Shown: positions 34,076 to 42,730 of the stretch, piece by piece | Numbering within the stretch: the first letter of the stretch is position 1 | Layout of the letters: the number at the start of each line of letters is the position of its first letter | Assembly: GCA_963762615.1 (NCBI GenBank) | Contig: CAVXLG010000012.1 | Span: 62,001-126,000, forward strand | Length of the DNA: 64,000 nucleotides | Direction: 5' to 3' | Source: PALSA-505 sp963762615 | GTDB taxonomy: Bacteria; Actinomycetota; Actinomycetes; Streptosporangiales; Streptosporangiaceae | Made by a program: the position numbers and the translations under genes | Notes under the pieces: model-generated | Told to the model about the DNA's origin: nothing | Databases searched by the model: none | Seen by the model: only the letters and a program-made list of their open reading frames with translations

Positions 34076-34646
34076 GCTGCAGGGCGCTGTTTACCGAGAT
34101 CTCGCTGTTCTCCAGCATCTGGGCGGCCTCGGTTGCGGTGTAGCCGAGCACGTCGCGCAGCACCAAGACGGCGCGCTGCCGCGGTGGCAGGCGCTGCAGT
34201 CCAGCCACGAACGCCAGCGCGAGCGCTTCCCGGGCCTCGTAGCGAGCCTCGGGACCGGGCGCGGCGTCGGGCACATTGTCCAGGAGCGTGTCCGGGTAAG
34301 GCTGCAGCCACAGCGGCTCGCCCCGCCTGGTGGGCTCGGGCGGCGGGCTCAGAAACCCGGATCCGGCCGCGGTCTTGGGGCGGCGGCCGGAGTCACGCAG
34401 CGCGTTCAGGCACCGGTTCGTCGCGATCTTGTACAGCCAGTTGCGTATCGAAGCCCGCGCCTCGAACCGGTCAATACCGCGCCAGGCTGCCAGCAGGGTT
34501 TCCTGCAGCATGTCCTCCGCGTCCTGGACCGAGCCGAGAATCCGGTAGCAGTGCAGCTGCAGCTCGTGCCGGTAGGGGTCGGTGAGCTCGCGGAACGCCT
34601 CCCCGTCGCCGGCCCGGGCGCGAGCCAGTGGCGTCATGGTCACCAT
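34029..34646 (-). CDS. ECF sigma factor, SigG/TIGR02960 type (sigma part)
   Basis: Residues 1-90 form sigma region 2 (DAEDMLQETLLAAWRGIDRF, RASIRNWLYKIATNRCLNAL) and residues 135-195 region 4 (LQRLPPRQRAVLVLRDVLGY, TATEAAQMLENSEISVNSAL). The ATG at 34646 has GAGGA six bases upstream. The frame ends at TGA 34029 after region 4, where normal members continue into a SnoaL-like domain that modulates activity; here that domain lies in the next frame. The DHA2 exporter gene is divergent, 138 bases away, and is a likely target. Confidence 0.82.
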   Translation of the reverse strand: MVTMTPLARARAGDGEAFRELTDPYRHELQLHCYRILGSVQDAEDMLQETLLAAWRGIDRFEARASIRNWLYKIATNRCLNALRDSGRRPKTAAGSGFLSPPPEPTRRGEPLWLQPYPDTLLDNVPDAAPGPEARYEAREALALAFVAGLQRLPPRQRAVLVLRDVLGYTATEAAQMLENSEISVNSALQRARATLGGRARLSRP

Positions 34647-34784
34647 CGCATCCTCGCATCGCCTCGTCCTTCGCCTGGTCTCAAGGGTCACGACACCAGC
34701 CGGGCCGGAAACTAACCGGTCATTTCGCGGCTTCCCGCGGTGTCTCAATCAGCGGCGATCACCAAACGCTGATCTGGAGGACGC

Positions 34785-36233
34785 GTGGTTACCACGAGCA
34801 GGCAGGCGGCCGTGACCCGCACCCAGGGCTGGGCCCTGGCGCTGTCATCGCTCGCCTCGTTCATGGTCGTGCTCGACCTGCTGGTCGTCGCGACCGCGCT
34901 GAACACGATTCACCGTGACCTCGGCGCCTCGATCGGGCAGCTGGAGTGGACGGTCAACGCCTACACCCTGGCCTTCGCGGTGCTGCTGATGACCGCGGCC
35001 GCCGTCGGCGACCGATTCGGCAGGCGGCGGGTCTTCGCCATCGGCCTGGGCGTGTTCGCCGCCGGCTCGGCGGCGTGCGCGCTCGCCCCCGGAGCCGGCG
35101 CGCTGATCGCGGCGCGCACGGTGCAGGGCACCGGAGCGGCAATGATCATGCCGCTGGCGCTGGCGCTGCTGAACGCGGCCGTGCCGCCGCAGCGCCGCGG
35201 CTGGGCGATGGGGATCTTCGGCGCAGTGACCGCGCTGGCGGCCGTGGTCGGCCCGGTGCTGGGCGGCGCGATCACCCAGGGCATCGCCTGGCAGTGGATC
35301 TTCTGGGTTAACGTCCCGATCGGCCTGCTCGCCATCCCGCTGGCGCTGCGCCGCCTGGAGGAGAGCTACGGGCCGCGTGCCCCGCTGGACTTTCCCGGCC
35401 TGGCACTGGTCACCGGCGCCGCGCTCGGCCTGGTGTGGGGGCTGGTGCGCGGCAGTTCGGCTGGCTGGGCCAGCCCTGAGGTCGCTGGGACGCTGGTGGC
35501 CGGCGGGCTGTTGCTGGTCGCGTTCATCGGCTGGGAACTGCGCACCCGCGCGCCGATGCTGCCGATGCGCCTTTTCGCCTCGCGGGGCTTCTCCGCGGGC
35601 AACGCCGCCGTCTTCCTCTGGAACGCGTCGCTGACCGGTGCGATATTCTTCATGGCCCAGTTCCAGCAGGTCAGCCTCGGGCAGGACCCGCTCGGCGCCG
35701 GGCTTCGGCTGCTGCCCTGGGGCGCGGCCCCGTTCCTGATCGCGCCGTGGTCCGGGAGGCTGGCGGACCGGATCGGGGAACGCCCGCTGGTGGTCTCCGG
35801 CTTGCTGCTGCAGGCCGCCGGGTTCGCCTGGATCGCCGCGGTCGCCAGCCCCCAGGTGGCCTACCCGGCCCTGCTCGCGCCGATGATCATCTCTGGCAGC
35901 GGGATCGCGCTGGCGCTGCCGGCGCTGACCAAGGTCGTGGTCAGTTCGGTCCCGCCCGGTGACATCGGCAAGGCCACCGGCGTGTTCAGCACGATGCGCC
36001 AGCTCGGCGGCGCGTTCGGCGTCGCGATCCTGGCCGCCGTCTTCGCCGCGGCTGGCAGCTACGCCTCCCCGGCCGCGTTCAGCAACGGGTTCGCGCCCGC
36101 CACCTTCGCCGCGGCCGGTCTGGCCCTGGCCGCTGCGCTCGCCGCACTGGCCCTGGCCGGCCGGCGCAACCCGGCACCGGCCGCCCCCGCGGAGCTGGAC
36201 CCGACGCTGCCCGAGGCCATAGCCGGACGCTGA
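34785..36233 (+). CDS. MFS transporter, DHA2 (EmrB/QacA) family
   Basis: A 482-residue exporter with about fourteen predicted helices. Motif A is GDRFGRRRVFAIGLGVF in loop 2-3, motif C AVVGPVLGGAITQGIAWQWI in helix 5, and the first helix carries LDLLVVATALNTI (motif D1-like, with the Asp after FMVVL). It should export hydrophobic drugs by proton antiport. The GTG at 34785 follows CTGGAGG. It is divergent from the sigma-factor gene, a pairing often seen in actinobacteria. Confidence 0.92.
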   Translation: MVTTSRQAAVTRTQGWALALSSLASFMVVLDLLVVATALNTIHRDLGASIGQLEWTVNAYTLAFAVLLMTAAAVGDRFGRRRVFAIGLGVFAAGSAACALAPGAGALIAARTVQGTGAAMIMPLALALLNAAVPPQRRGWAMGIFGAVTALAAVVGPVLGGAITQGIAWQWIFWVNVPIGLLAIPLALRRLEESYGPRAPLDFPGLALVTGAALGLVWGLVRGSSAGWASPEVAGTLVAGGLLLVAFIGWELRTRAPMLPMRLFASRGFSAGNAAVFLWNASLTGAIFFMAQFQQVSLGQDPLGAGLRLLPWGAAPFLIAPWSGRLADRIGERPLVVSGLLLQAAGFAWIAAVASPQVAYPALLAPMIISGSGIALALPALTKVVVSSVPPGDIGKATGVFSTMRQLGGAFGVAILAAVFAAAGSYASPAAFSNGFAPATFAAAGLALAAALAALALAGRRNPAPAAPAELDPTLPEAIAGR

Positions 36234-36302
36234 GACAGCCAGCAGCCGCCCGGGCGCAGACACCCATAACCGATACCAGCCACGAATCAAGCGAGGTCAG
36301 CA

Positions 36303-36680
36303 ATGAGACGCGTCATAGTGCGCTACACCGTCAAACCCGGCCGTATCATCACCATCGGCTCCGCCCTGGCCGACCGAGTCCCCGGCCCCACCCTCATCCT
36401 GTATTCCATGGCCAAGTCCGCGCTCAGCGGCCTCACCAAAGGCCTGGCTCGCGACCTCGGCCCCCGCGGCATCAGGGCGACCCTCGTCCAGGCAGGCCCG
36501 ATCGACACCGACATGAGCCCCGAGAACGGGCCAGCAGGGCAGCTCCTCCGCAGCGTCACAACCCTCGGGCACTACGGACGCAGCGATGACATCGCCGCCC
36601 TGGTCTCCTATCTCGCTGGCGAAGGCGGCCGCTACATCACCGGCACCGCGATCACTATCGACGGGGGCCTCGCCGCCTGA
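36303..36680 (+). pseudogene. SDR-family oxidoreductase, C-terminal half only
   Basis: The frame encodes the second half of a short-chain dehydrogenase: GRIITIGSALADRVPGP, the active-site LILYSMAKSALSGLTKGLAR (Tyr-x3-Lys), GPRGIRATLVQAGPIDTDMS and the end ITGTAITIDGGLAA. The first 110 residues, with the TGxxxGIG dinucleotide loop, are missing; instead there are ten unrelated residues after an ATG that has GAGG upstream. Without the Rossmann loop it cannot bind NADPH normally. It looks like an internal deletion. Confidence 0.65.
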
Positions 36681-36698
36681 ACCCCCGAAAGGAACGCC

Positions 36699-36740
36699 GT
36701 GACCGATGCGACAACCGCGCTGGCCACATTCCCCAGCTAG
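36699..36740 (+). pseudogene. 13-codon stub after the SDR fragment
   Basis: GAAAGGA, seven bases and GTG open the frame MTDATTALATFPS, which stops at once. The spacing and ribosome site are those of a real second gene of an operon, so this is probably the start of a deleted gene. From 36741 to 37287 I see no other gene; a 67-codon minus-strand frame at 36737-36940 has no clear family. Confidence 0.35.
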
Positions 36741-37287
36741 CACCGCGGGCACTGGTCGCGGCGGATCGCGCCCCGCCAAGTCCGACGCTCATAACCCTCT
36801 CGCCACCGGGCGGGGCAGCGCCGAGGTGGGCATGCCCACAGGTGGCGCATGACGCTCATGGCGAGCGTCGCGTAACAGGCGGCACCGCACAGAACCGGCT
36901 CATACGCGCCCGCCAGCGGCCTCCACCGACCCAGGAGCAAGCAGAAGATAATCGGCAGGGAGGTGATAGTTCGGCGCGATCAGTGAGGGCCGGAATCCGC
37001 CATGCGCTCACTCTCCGCGATGATCAAGAACCGGGCCTCTTAGCCGTCGGCTGAGATCTTGGTGGTTGCCCACGGTGGCCCAACCGGAGCCAGGCGCCGT
37101 GGGATAGGCGGTGGCGCACGCGCTCAGGCGCTTGGCGGCGAGGTAGCGTGGCTGCTGCCGGTGCGGAGGTCCTGACGGCCGTCTGCTGAGCGCGCCATAT
37201 GCCTGCCCATGGAGGGTGCGATGGTCCGCCCCCTCCGGCGCTCGGATGCTTCAGGACCGGAACGGCGGAGGGGGTGCACCCGACGCG

Positions 37288-39951
37288 ATGGATGCCTCGC
37301 CGGGACGAACCCGCGACCATCGGATCGCCCAGGAGCAAGCCGCGCTGCGCCGCGTGGCGGAGCTGGTCGCGGGCGGACCGCCGCCGGAGGAGGTGTTCAG
37401 CGCGGTCGCGGAGGAAGCCGGGCGGTTGCTGGAAGTCGACTTTGCGACCCTGGTCCGGTACGACCCGCAGGAAGCGATCACAGTTGCTGGCACGTGGACC
37501 AGAACGGGCGCCCCCCCGCCGATCCCGGACGGCAGCCGGCTGCCGCTCGGCGGACGTAACCTGAACACGCTGGTGTACGAGACGGGCCGGCCGCAGCGGA
37601 TCGACTACGGCGACGTCTCGGGCGCAATCGGTGACACCGCCACCCGTGACTGGGGGCTCCGCTCGTCGGCGGGCGTGCCGATCCGGGTCGAGGGGCGGCT
37701 GTGGGGCGCCATGCTTGTGGCGTTTACCCGCGAGGAGTCGCTGCCGGCGGACACTGAGGCGCGGCTGGCCGGGTTCACCGAGCTGGTCGCGACCGCGGTC
37801 GCGAACGCGCAGGCGCGTACCGAGCTGCGCAGGTTCGCCGAGGAACAGGCGGCGCTGCGCCGGGTGGCGACCCTTGTCGCGGGCGGAGCGTCGCCGGAGG
37901 AAGTGTTCGCCGCGGTCGCTGAGGAGGTCGGGCGGCTGCTGGGGACCGTCCAGACCAACATGCTCCGATACGACCCAGATGATGTCGCGACGATCGTCGC
38001 GGTGCACGGCAGGGTCGGCGACGCCGCGGCCGTCTCCGTAGGAGATCGGTACAAGCTCGGCGGGCGGAACGCGGCAACGCTGGTGTTCGAGACCGGCCGG
38101 CCGGCGCGGATCGACGGCTACTCCGGCGCGTGGGGGGCCGTCGGGCGCGCCGCGGGCTACCGTTCGTCGGTCGGCGTACCCATCAGCGTGGAAGGCAGGC
38201 TGTGGGGCGTCATCGGCGTGGCGTCAACGCGCGACGAGCCGCTGCCGGCGGACATCGAGGCGCGGCTGGCCGGGTTCACCGAGCTGGTCGCGACTGCGGT
38301 CGCCGACGCGCAGGCGCGCGTAGAGCTGCGCGGGTTCGCCGAGGAGCAGGCGGCGCTGCGCCAGGTGGCGACCCTGGTCGCGGGCGGAGCGTCGCCTGAG
38401 GAGGTGTTCACCGCGGTCCCCGAGGAAGTCGGGCGGCTGCTGAAGGTCAACTACACGGTGGTGAGCCGGTACGACGCCGACGGCCTGGTCACGGTCGTCG
38501 GTGGCTGGGCCAGGGCCGACCCCGGCCGGCCGCTTGCTATCGGCCTCCGCCTCAAACCCGAGGGACGGAACATCCACGCGCTGGTATTCCAGACAGGACA
38601 GCCAGCCCGGATCGATGACTATAGCACCGCCGTAGGCGCGTTTGCCGACGTCGCCCGCGACTGGCAGTACCGCTCGTCGGTCGGCGTGCCGATCAGCGTG
38701 GAAGGTCGGCTCTGGGGCGTCATGATAGCGGGATCCCGCGAGGAGTCCCTGCCGGCGGACACCGAGGCGCGGCTGGCCGGGTTCACCGAGCTGGTCGCGA
38801 CCGCGATCGCCGACGCGCAGGCGCGCGTAGAGCTGCGCGGGTTCGCCGAGGAGCAGGCGGCGCTGCGCCGGGTGGCCACGCTGGTGGCCCGGGGGGCGCC
38901 GCCGGAGGAGGTGTTCGCCGCGGTCGCCGAGGAGGTCGGTCGGCTGCTGGGCACGGACTTCACGGTCATGAGCCGGTACGACCCGGACGGCGCGGCCACG
39001 GTCGTCGGCGTCTGGGCCAGGACCGGCAGCGCCCGGGTTCTTGCGGTCGGCCTCCGGATGGACATCGGGGGGCGGAACGTGCACACGCTGGTGTTCCAGA
39101 CCGGCCGGCCCGAGCGGATCGATGACTACGCCGGTGCCTCGGGCGATACCGCCGACGCCGAACGCGACTCGGGGTTCCGCTCGGCCGTCGGCGTGCCGAT
39201 CAGCGTCGAGGACCGGCTGTGGGGCGTCATGAGTGTGGCGTCCACGCGGGAAGAGCCGCTCTCCGCGGACATTGAGGGGCGGCTGGCGGCCTTCACCGAG
39301 CTGATCGTCACCGCCCTCATCAACGCCGAGGCCCAGGCCGCGCTCAACGCCTCGCGGGCGCGGATCGTGGCCGCCGCCGACCAGACGCGCCAGCGGATCG
39401 AGCGTAACCTGCACGACGGAGCGCAGCAACGCCTGGTCTCCCTTGCCCTGCACCTACGGGAGACGCAGGCGGCGGCGCCCGGGGCGGGCGAACTGGCAGG
39501 GCGGCTGGAGGGCGCCGTCACGGAGGTGACCGAAGTTCTGGACGAGCTGCGCGAGATCGCCCGCGGCATCCACCCGGCGATCCTCACCGAAGGCGGGCTG
39601 CCGCCGGCGCTGAGGGCGCTGGCCCGCCGCGGTGCCGTCCCGGTCAGCCTTGACATCAAGGTGGCAGAGCGGCTGCCCGAGCCGGTCGAGACCGCAGCCT
39701 ACTACGCGATTTCCGAGGCGCTGACCAATACCGCCAAGCATGCGCACGCCTCCGCCGCCGCGGTGGAGGTGGCTGCCCGCGACGGCGGCCTGCGGGTCTG
39801 TGTCCGCGACGACGGGCGCGGCGGGGCGGACTTCGCCGGCGGCTCGGGCCTGGCCGGGATCAAGGACCGGATGGAGGCGCTCGGCGGGCGGATTCTGGCT
39901 GCACAGCCCGCCCGGGGCGGGTACCGCCGTGTATATCGTCATGCCCGTTAG
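37288..39951 (+). CDS. Sensor histidine kinase with four GAF domains
   Basis: A cytoplasmic kinase of about 887 residues. Four GAF domains of about 165 residues each repeat the pattern EEQAALRRVATLVAGGASP, EEVFAAVAEEVGRLL, RSSVGVPISVEGRLWGV and ARLAGFTELVATAVADAQAR. A HisKA_3 domain follows (RQRIERNLHDGAQQRLVSLA, phosphoacceptor His) and a HATPase_c (EALTNTAKHAHASAAAVEV, DDGRGGADF). The repeats are also alike at DNA level with a period near 0.5 kb. The end is shifted by one base at 39919-39921, so the final strand TAVYIVMPVS is lost for YRRVYRHAR. ATG 37288 is the best start; GTG 37216 and ATG 37246 are alternatives. No receiver gene is adjacent. Confidence 0.85.
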   Translation: MDASPGRTRDHRIAQEQAALRRVAELVAGGPPPEEVFSAVAEEAGRLLEVDFATLVRYDPQEAITVAGTWTRTGAPPPIPDGSRLPLGGRNLNTLVYETGRPQRIDYGDVSGAIGDTATRDWGLRSSAGVPIRVEGRLWGAMLVAFTREESLPADTEARLAGFTELVATAVANAQARTELRRFAEEQAALRRVATLVAGGASPEEVFAAVAEEVGRLLGTVQTNMLRYDPDDVATIVAVHGRVGDAAAVSVGDRYKLGGRNAATLVFETGRPARIDGYSGAWGAVGRAAGYRSSVGVPISVEGRLWGVIGVASTRDEPLPADIEARLAGFTELVATAVADAQARVELRGFAEEQAALRQVATLVAGGASPEEVFTAVPEEVGRLLKVNYTVVSRYDADGLVTVVGGWARADPGRPLAIGLRLKPEGRNIHALVFQTGQPARIDDYSTAVGAFADVARDWQYRSSVGVPISVEGRLWGVMIAGSREESLPADTEARLAGFTELVATAIADAQARVELRGFAEEQAALRRVATLVARGAPPEEVFAAVAEEVGRLLGTDFTVMSRYDPDGAATVVGVWARTGSARVLAVGLRMDIGGRNVHTLVFQTGRPERIDDYAGASGDTADAERDSGFRSAVGVPISVEDRLWGVMSVASTREEPLSADIEGRLAAFTELIVTALINAEAQAALNASRARIVAAADQTRQRIERNLHDGAQQRLVSLALHLRETQAAAPGAGELAGRLEGAVTEVTEVLDELREIARGIHPAILTEGGLPPALRALARRGAVPVSLDIKVAERLPEPVETAAYYAISEALTNTAKHAHASAAAVEVAARDGGLRVCVRDDGRGGADFAGGSGLAGIKDRMEALGGRILAAQPARGGYRRVYRHAR

Positions 39952-40438
39952 CGGCCCCGGCGGCCCAGGACCTTCGGCCGGGGCCGTCAACTCACCGCGA
40001 TGAGGCCGACCGCCGCGCAGACCGCAGGCGCGGCGACGCTTCCGGACGTCGAGTCCGGGACGCCATGGGTACACGTGGCTCGCTGACTCTCCGTAATGGC
40101 CAGGCCCACGAGCTGGAACCGTCGGCCAGTAGGTGCTGGACGGCTGGCTGTCGAGGCCGGCCAGGGCGGGGTCAGCTTCAGCGCTCAGGAGATCGCCTCC
40201 AAGCTCATCGCGCACCACCGCGGAGGTGGCGTCAGGATCAGCGCCGGGACCCGCGGGAGCCTGGACCAGCACGTCATGTATATCGTCGCGGCCTACATCA
40301 CTGGCGCTGCCGGTAATCACACCGCCTGCCCTTGCCCGTCTTCGCCGTCCCCGGCCGGGTCTTGGCTTACGGGCCCGCAGGGCGGATTATCGGTCGGGGG
40401 CGCCCGGAAGGGGACGCCCGGCAGACAGGGGGTTTGTC
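39952..40438. other. Interval between kinase and secreted-protein genes
   Basis: The first 50 bases hold the out-of-frame natural end of the kinase (TAVYIVMPVSGPGG). A frame near 40140-40320 (AQEIASKLIAHHRGGGVRIS) has no ribosome site and no family that I recognise. Confidence 0.35.
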
Positions 40439-40885
40439 ATGAAGATTCGCAGGTCTATCGTGGCGGCGGGCGCGGCCGTCGTCCTGGGCGGCACGGGGGC
40501 GCTGGTGCTGCCGGCCGTGGCCAGCGCGAGCAGCGCTACGCACACGCTGACGTTCACCGCGGTGCAGGTGAAGTCGGTCATGTTCACCAGGACGACCGGC
40601 GCCAGTCAGGAAACCGACGTCAACGCGGCGGGCAAGACCGTCGGGTTCGACATGATCTACTTCTCGGCCACCTCAGCGACCTCGGCTGCCGTGAACATCA
40701 CGGTCAACACCAGCGGCGGCTTCCTGTACGGCACGGCCACTGTCAGCAACAAGACTGGCGCGGTCACCAACGGCAAGGTGACGGGCGGGACCGGCGCGTT
40801 CAAGGGAGCCACCGGAACGATCAAGGCCAAGGTCCTGAACAAGGCGGGCACCAAGCACGCCGTAACGATCACCTACAGCACGTAG
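40439..40885 (+). CDS. Small secreted protein, barrel-like, paralogue of 1216-1719
   Basis: A 148-residue exoprotein with signal peptide (SIVAAGAAVVLGGTGALVLP, AVASA) and a mature part of about 118 residues made of short strands: THTLTFTAVQVKSVMFTRTT, KTVGFDMIYFSATSATSAAV, GGFLYGTATVSNKTGAV and the motif VTGGTGAFKGATGTIKAKVL. The last motif parallels that of the protein at 1216. No cysteine occurs in the mature part. AGGGGG precedes the ATG by seven bases and a strong terminator follows. The fold is probably an allene-oxide-cyclase-like barrel; no active site is evident. Confidence 0.8.
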   Translation: MKIRRSIVAAGAAVVLGGTGALVLPAVASASSATHTLTFTAVQVKSVMFTRTTGASQETDVNAAGKTVGFDMIYFSATSATSAAVNITVNTSGGFLYGTATVSNKTGAVTNGKVTGGTGAFKGATGTIKAKVLNKAGTKHAVTITYST

Positions 40886-40904
40886 GGCCCGGCAGCCTCA
40901 CGAG

Positions 40905-40940
40905 GGCGGGACGGCCCCGGCAGCGCGCCGTCCCGCCTTT
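40905..40940 (+). terminator. Strong intrinsic terminator
   Basis: GGCGGGACGGC and GCCGTCCCGCC form a perfect 11-bp stem with an 11-base loop, followed by TTT. It lies 20 bases after the secreted-protein gene and before the convergent tetR gene. Confidence 0.8.
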
Positions 40941-40989
40941 GCCGGGTGAGCGGAAGGGAAGCCCAACGGGGTGTACTGCGCGGACGTCG

Positions 40990-41601
40990 TCAAGCGGGAG
41001 GGCTGGGGTCGTGCGGGGCGGTGAGGGTGGTGACGACGTGCTGGAGGTAGGCTTCCCGGTCGGCCCGGCCGTGAGGGAGGGCGCCCGGTGCGGAGCGGGC
41101 CAGCTCGGTGTGGCCGAGGTGGGCGCTGTAGGCAAGCAGTGACCGGTAGCGAGCCTCGCGGGCCGGGAACCCGATGTCGCGGAACAACGTGGCGGTGTAA
41201 TCGATCCGCTGTTGGGTGATCCTCGTGAGCACCGGAGCGACGGCGGGGTGATCGGCGGTGGCGATGAGCGCCACGTACACCGAGTCGGTCTCGGCGAGCG
41301 CGGTTACCCGCCTGATGAGCAGCCGCAGACGGTGTACCGGGTCGATGCCGGCCCGGGTGTTCTCGGCGGTGACCGCGGCCGTGTACTGGTCCTCCCAGTG
41401 CGCCAGGGCGGCGGTGAGAAGCGCGTCGCGGTTCTCGAAATGCCAGTAGAAACTGCCCTTGCTGGCCCCGAGCCGCAGCGCCAGTGGTTCGACCGCTACC
41501 GCGGCGAGCCCGCCTTCCGCGATCGCCGCCAGCGCGGCGGTGACCCAGTCCAGCCGGGATAGCCGCCGCCGGGTGCTTGTGCCCGTGCCAGCCACGGCCA
41601 T
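40990..41601 (-). CDS. TetR-family repressor
   Basis: A 203-residue regulator. The helix-turn-helix is at residues 16-60 (DWVTAALAAIAEGGLAAVAV, EPLALRLGASKGSFYWHFEN), followed by a ligand-binding helical domain. The ATG at 41601 is supported by the domain start although the ribosome site is weak. It is divergent from the DUF3050 gene; a perfect 11-bp inverted repeat lies between them, starting 15 bases from this start codon. Autorepression and control of the DUF3050 gene are therefore likely. Confidence 0.9.
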   Translation of the reverse strand: MAVAGTGTSTRRRLSRLDWVTAALAAIAEGGLAAVAVEPLALRLGASKGSFYWHFENRDALLTAALAHWEDQYTAAVTAENTRAGIDPVHRLRLLIRRVTALAETDSVYVALIATADHPAVAPVLTRITQQRIDYTATLFRDIGFPAREARYRSLLAYSAHLGHTELARSAPGALPHGRADREAYLQHVVTTLTAPHDPSPPA

Positions 41602-41616
41602 ACGCTACCGTACAGA

Positions 41617-41640
41617 GGACCATACGGTGCCGTATGGTCC
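41617..41640. promoter_or_regulatory. Perfect palindromic operator in the tetR/DUF3050 gap
   Basis: The arm GGACCATACGG is followed by two bases and its exact reverse complement. The size (24 bp) and position between divergent genes fit a TetR dimer site. A degenerate second copy (CCATACGCTACCGTA) overlaps the tetR start at about 41599-41613. Confidence 0.8.
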
Positions 41641-41726
41641 TGGCCGGACCAGGGAGCAGCCGGAAAGCGGGTACGCCCGCTGCTCTGCTGCCCAAAGTGG
41701 TGAGCAAGGACCGGGAGGAGACTTTC

Positions 41727-42533
41727 ATGCCTCGTTATGAATGGAAAGGTGCCAATCCTTCCATCGAACGGCTCGAGGCGGCCGTTGAACCGATCCGGCA
41801 CGAAGTGGTCAGCCATCCTCTGTACCACCGGCTCAACAACATGAGCGCCGTCGTGACATTCATGGAGCATCACGCGTTCGCGGTGTGGGACTTCATGTCG
41901 CTGCTCAAGACCTTGCAGCGCGGCCTGACCTGCGTTCAGGTGCCCTGGGTACCTTGCGGCCCTACCGCTAGCCGTCGGCTGATCAACGACATCGTCCTTG
42001 TCGAGGAGAGCGATGAGCTGGGCAGCGGGTTCATCAGCCACTTCGAGCTGTACCTGGAGGGCATGCGGCAAGCAGGCGCCAGCACCGGACCCGTCGATGC
42101 CTTTATTGACCTGCTGCGAGAGGGCCGTGCCGTCCTGCCTTCGCTCAAGGAAGCAGGGGTACCCGAGCCCGCCACCGAGTTCGTCACCGCGACATGGGAA
42201 ATCATCGAGCACGGATCGCTGCACTGCCAGGCCGCGGCGTTCGCCTTTGGCCGGGAGGATCTCATCCCGGACATGTTCGACCAGGTTGCTGCCCTGGACA
42301 GCGAGCATGGCCGGCTTTCGGTGTTCGTCAACTACCTCAAACGCCATATCCAGGTCGACAGCGAAGAACACACGCCGATGGCGATGCAGATGCTCGCCGA
42401 ACTGTGCGGTGAAGACCACTCACGATGGGCCGAGTGCGAGGAAACGATAACTGTCGCGCTCGCGGCACGAATCCGGCTGTGGGACGGGATTCTCGCGAAG
42501 ATTATCCAGCCGCTGGCCGGGACCGTCCCGTGA
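41727..42533 (+). CDS. DUF3050 protein, haem-oxygenase-like fold
   Basis: A 268-residue all-helical protein. Typical DUF3050 blocks are present: IRHEVVSHPLYHRLNNMSAV, VTFMEHHAFAVWDFMSLLKT, LTCVQVPWVPCGPTASRRL and VLVEESDELGSGFISHFELY, with conserved His and Glu residues (HH in helix 3, EE near 95, WEIIEHGSLH, NYLKRHIQVDSEEH) that could bind two irons as in haem-oxygenase-like diiron enzymes. GGGAGGAG precedes the ATG. Family function is not established. Its promoter region contains the palindromic TetR site. The stop codon lies at the edge of a dispersed repeat. Confidence 0.85.
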   Translation: MPRYEWKGANPSIERLEAAVEPIRHEVVSHPLYHRLNNMSAVVTFMEHHAFAVWDFMSLLKTLQRGLTCVQVPWVPCGPTASRRLINDIVLVEESDELGSGFISHFELYLEGMRQAGASTGPVDAFIDLLREGRAVLPSLKEAGVPEPATEFVTATWEIIEHGSLHCQAAAFAFGREDLIPDMFDQVAALDSEHGRLSVFVNYLKRHIQVDSEEHTPMAMQMLAELCGEDHSRWAECEETITVALAARIRLWDGILAKIIQPLAGTVP

Positions 42534-42610
42534 CCGACCGGATACCCGCCAACTTACAGACCGCATCATATTGAGTGATCGAGAAGTTCTGGAGAAGGGC
42601 CGAGCCGCCG
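42532..42610. repeat. Dispersed repeat, right-part copy
   Basis: It matches 19929-20009 at nearly nine bases in ten (shared block GGATACCCGCCAACTTACAG and CTGGAGAA, then CGAGCCGCCG). It starts exactly at the stop codon of the DUF3050 gene. Confidence 0.6.
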
Positions 42611-42730
42611 GTAGGCACTCCAACCGAGTTCTCGGCGTCTTTCGGCGAAACGGCACAGAGCAGTCATTCTGGCCGGTATCCGCCCACGGCCGGCCTGCCC
42701 ATCATCTAAGTCCGGGTTGGCGGGCTGTGC

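Noticed and set aside
34845..36290. Minus-strand frame of 481 codons opposite the DHA2 exporter
   Set aside because: Charged low-complexity mirror of a membrane protein.
36737..36940. Minus-strand frame of 67 codons
   Set aside because: No ribosome site or conserved motif.
37334..38900. Regularly spaced repeats considered as a CRISPR array
   Set aside because: The period is about 500 bp and the units are coding GAF linkers.
38224..39453. Minus-strand frame of 409 codons opposite the four-GAF kinase
   Set aside because: Repeats here only mirror the GAF repeats.
40140..40320. Frame reading AQEIASKLIAHHRGGG as a protein fragment
   Set aside because: Too short and without start or family evidence.
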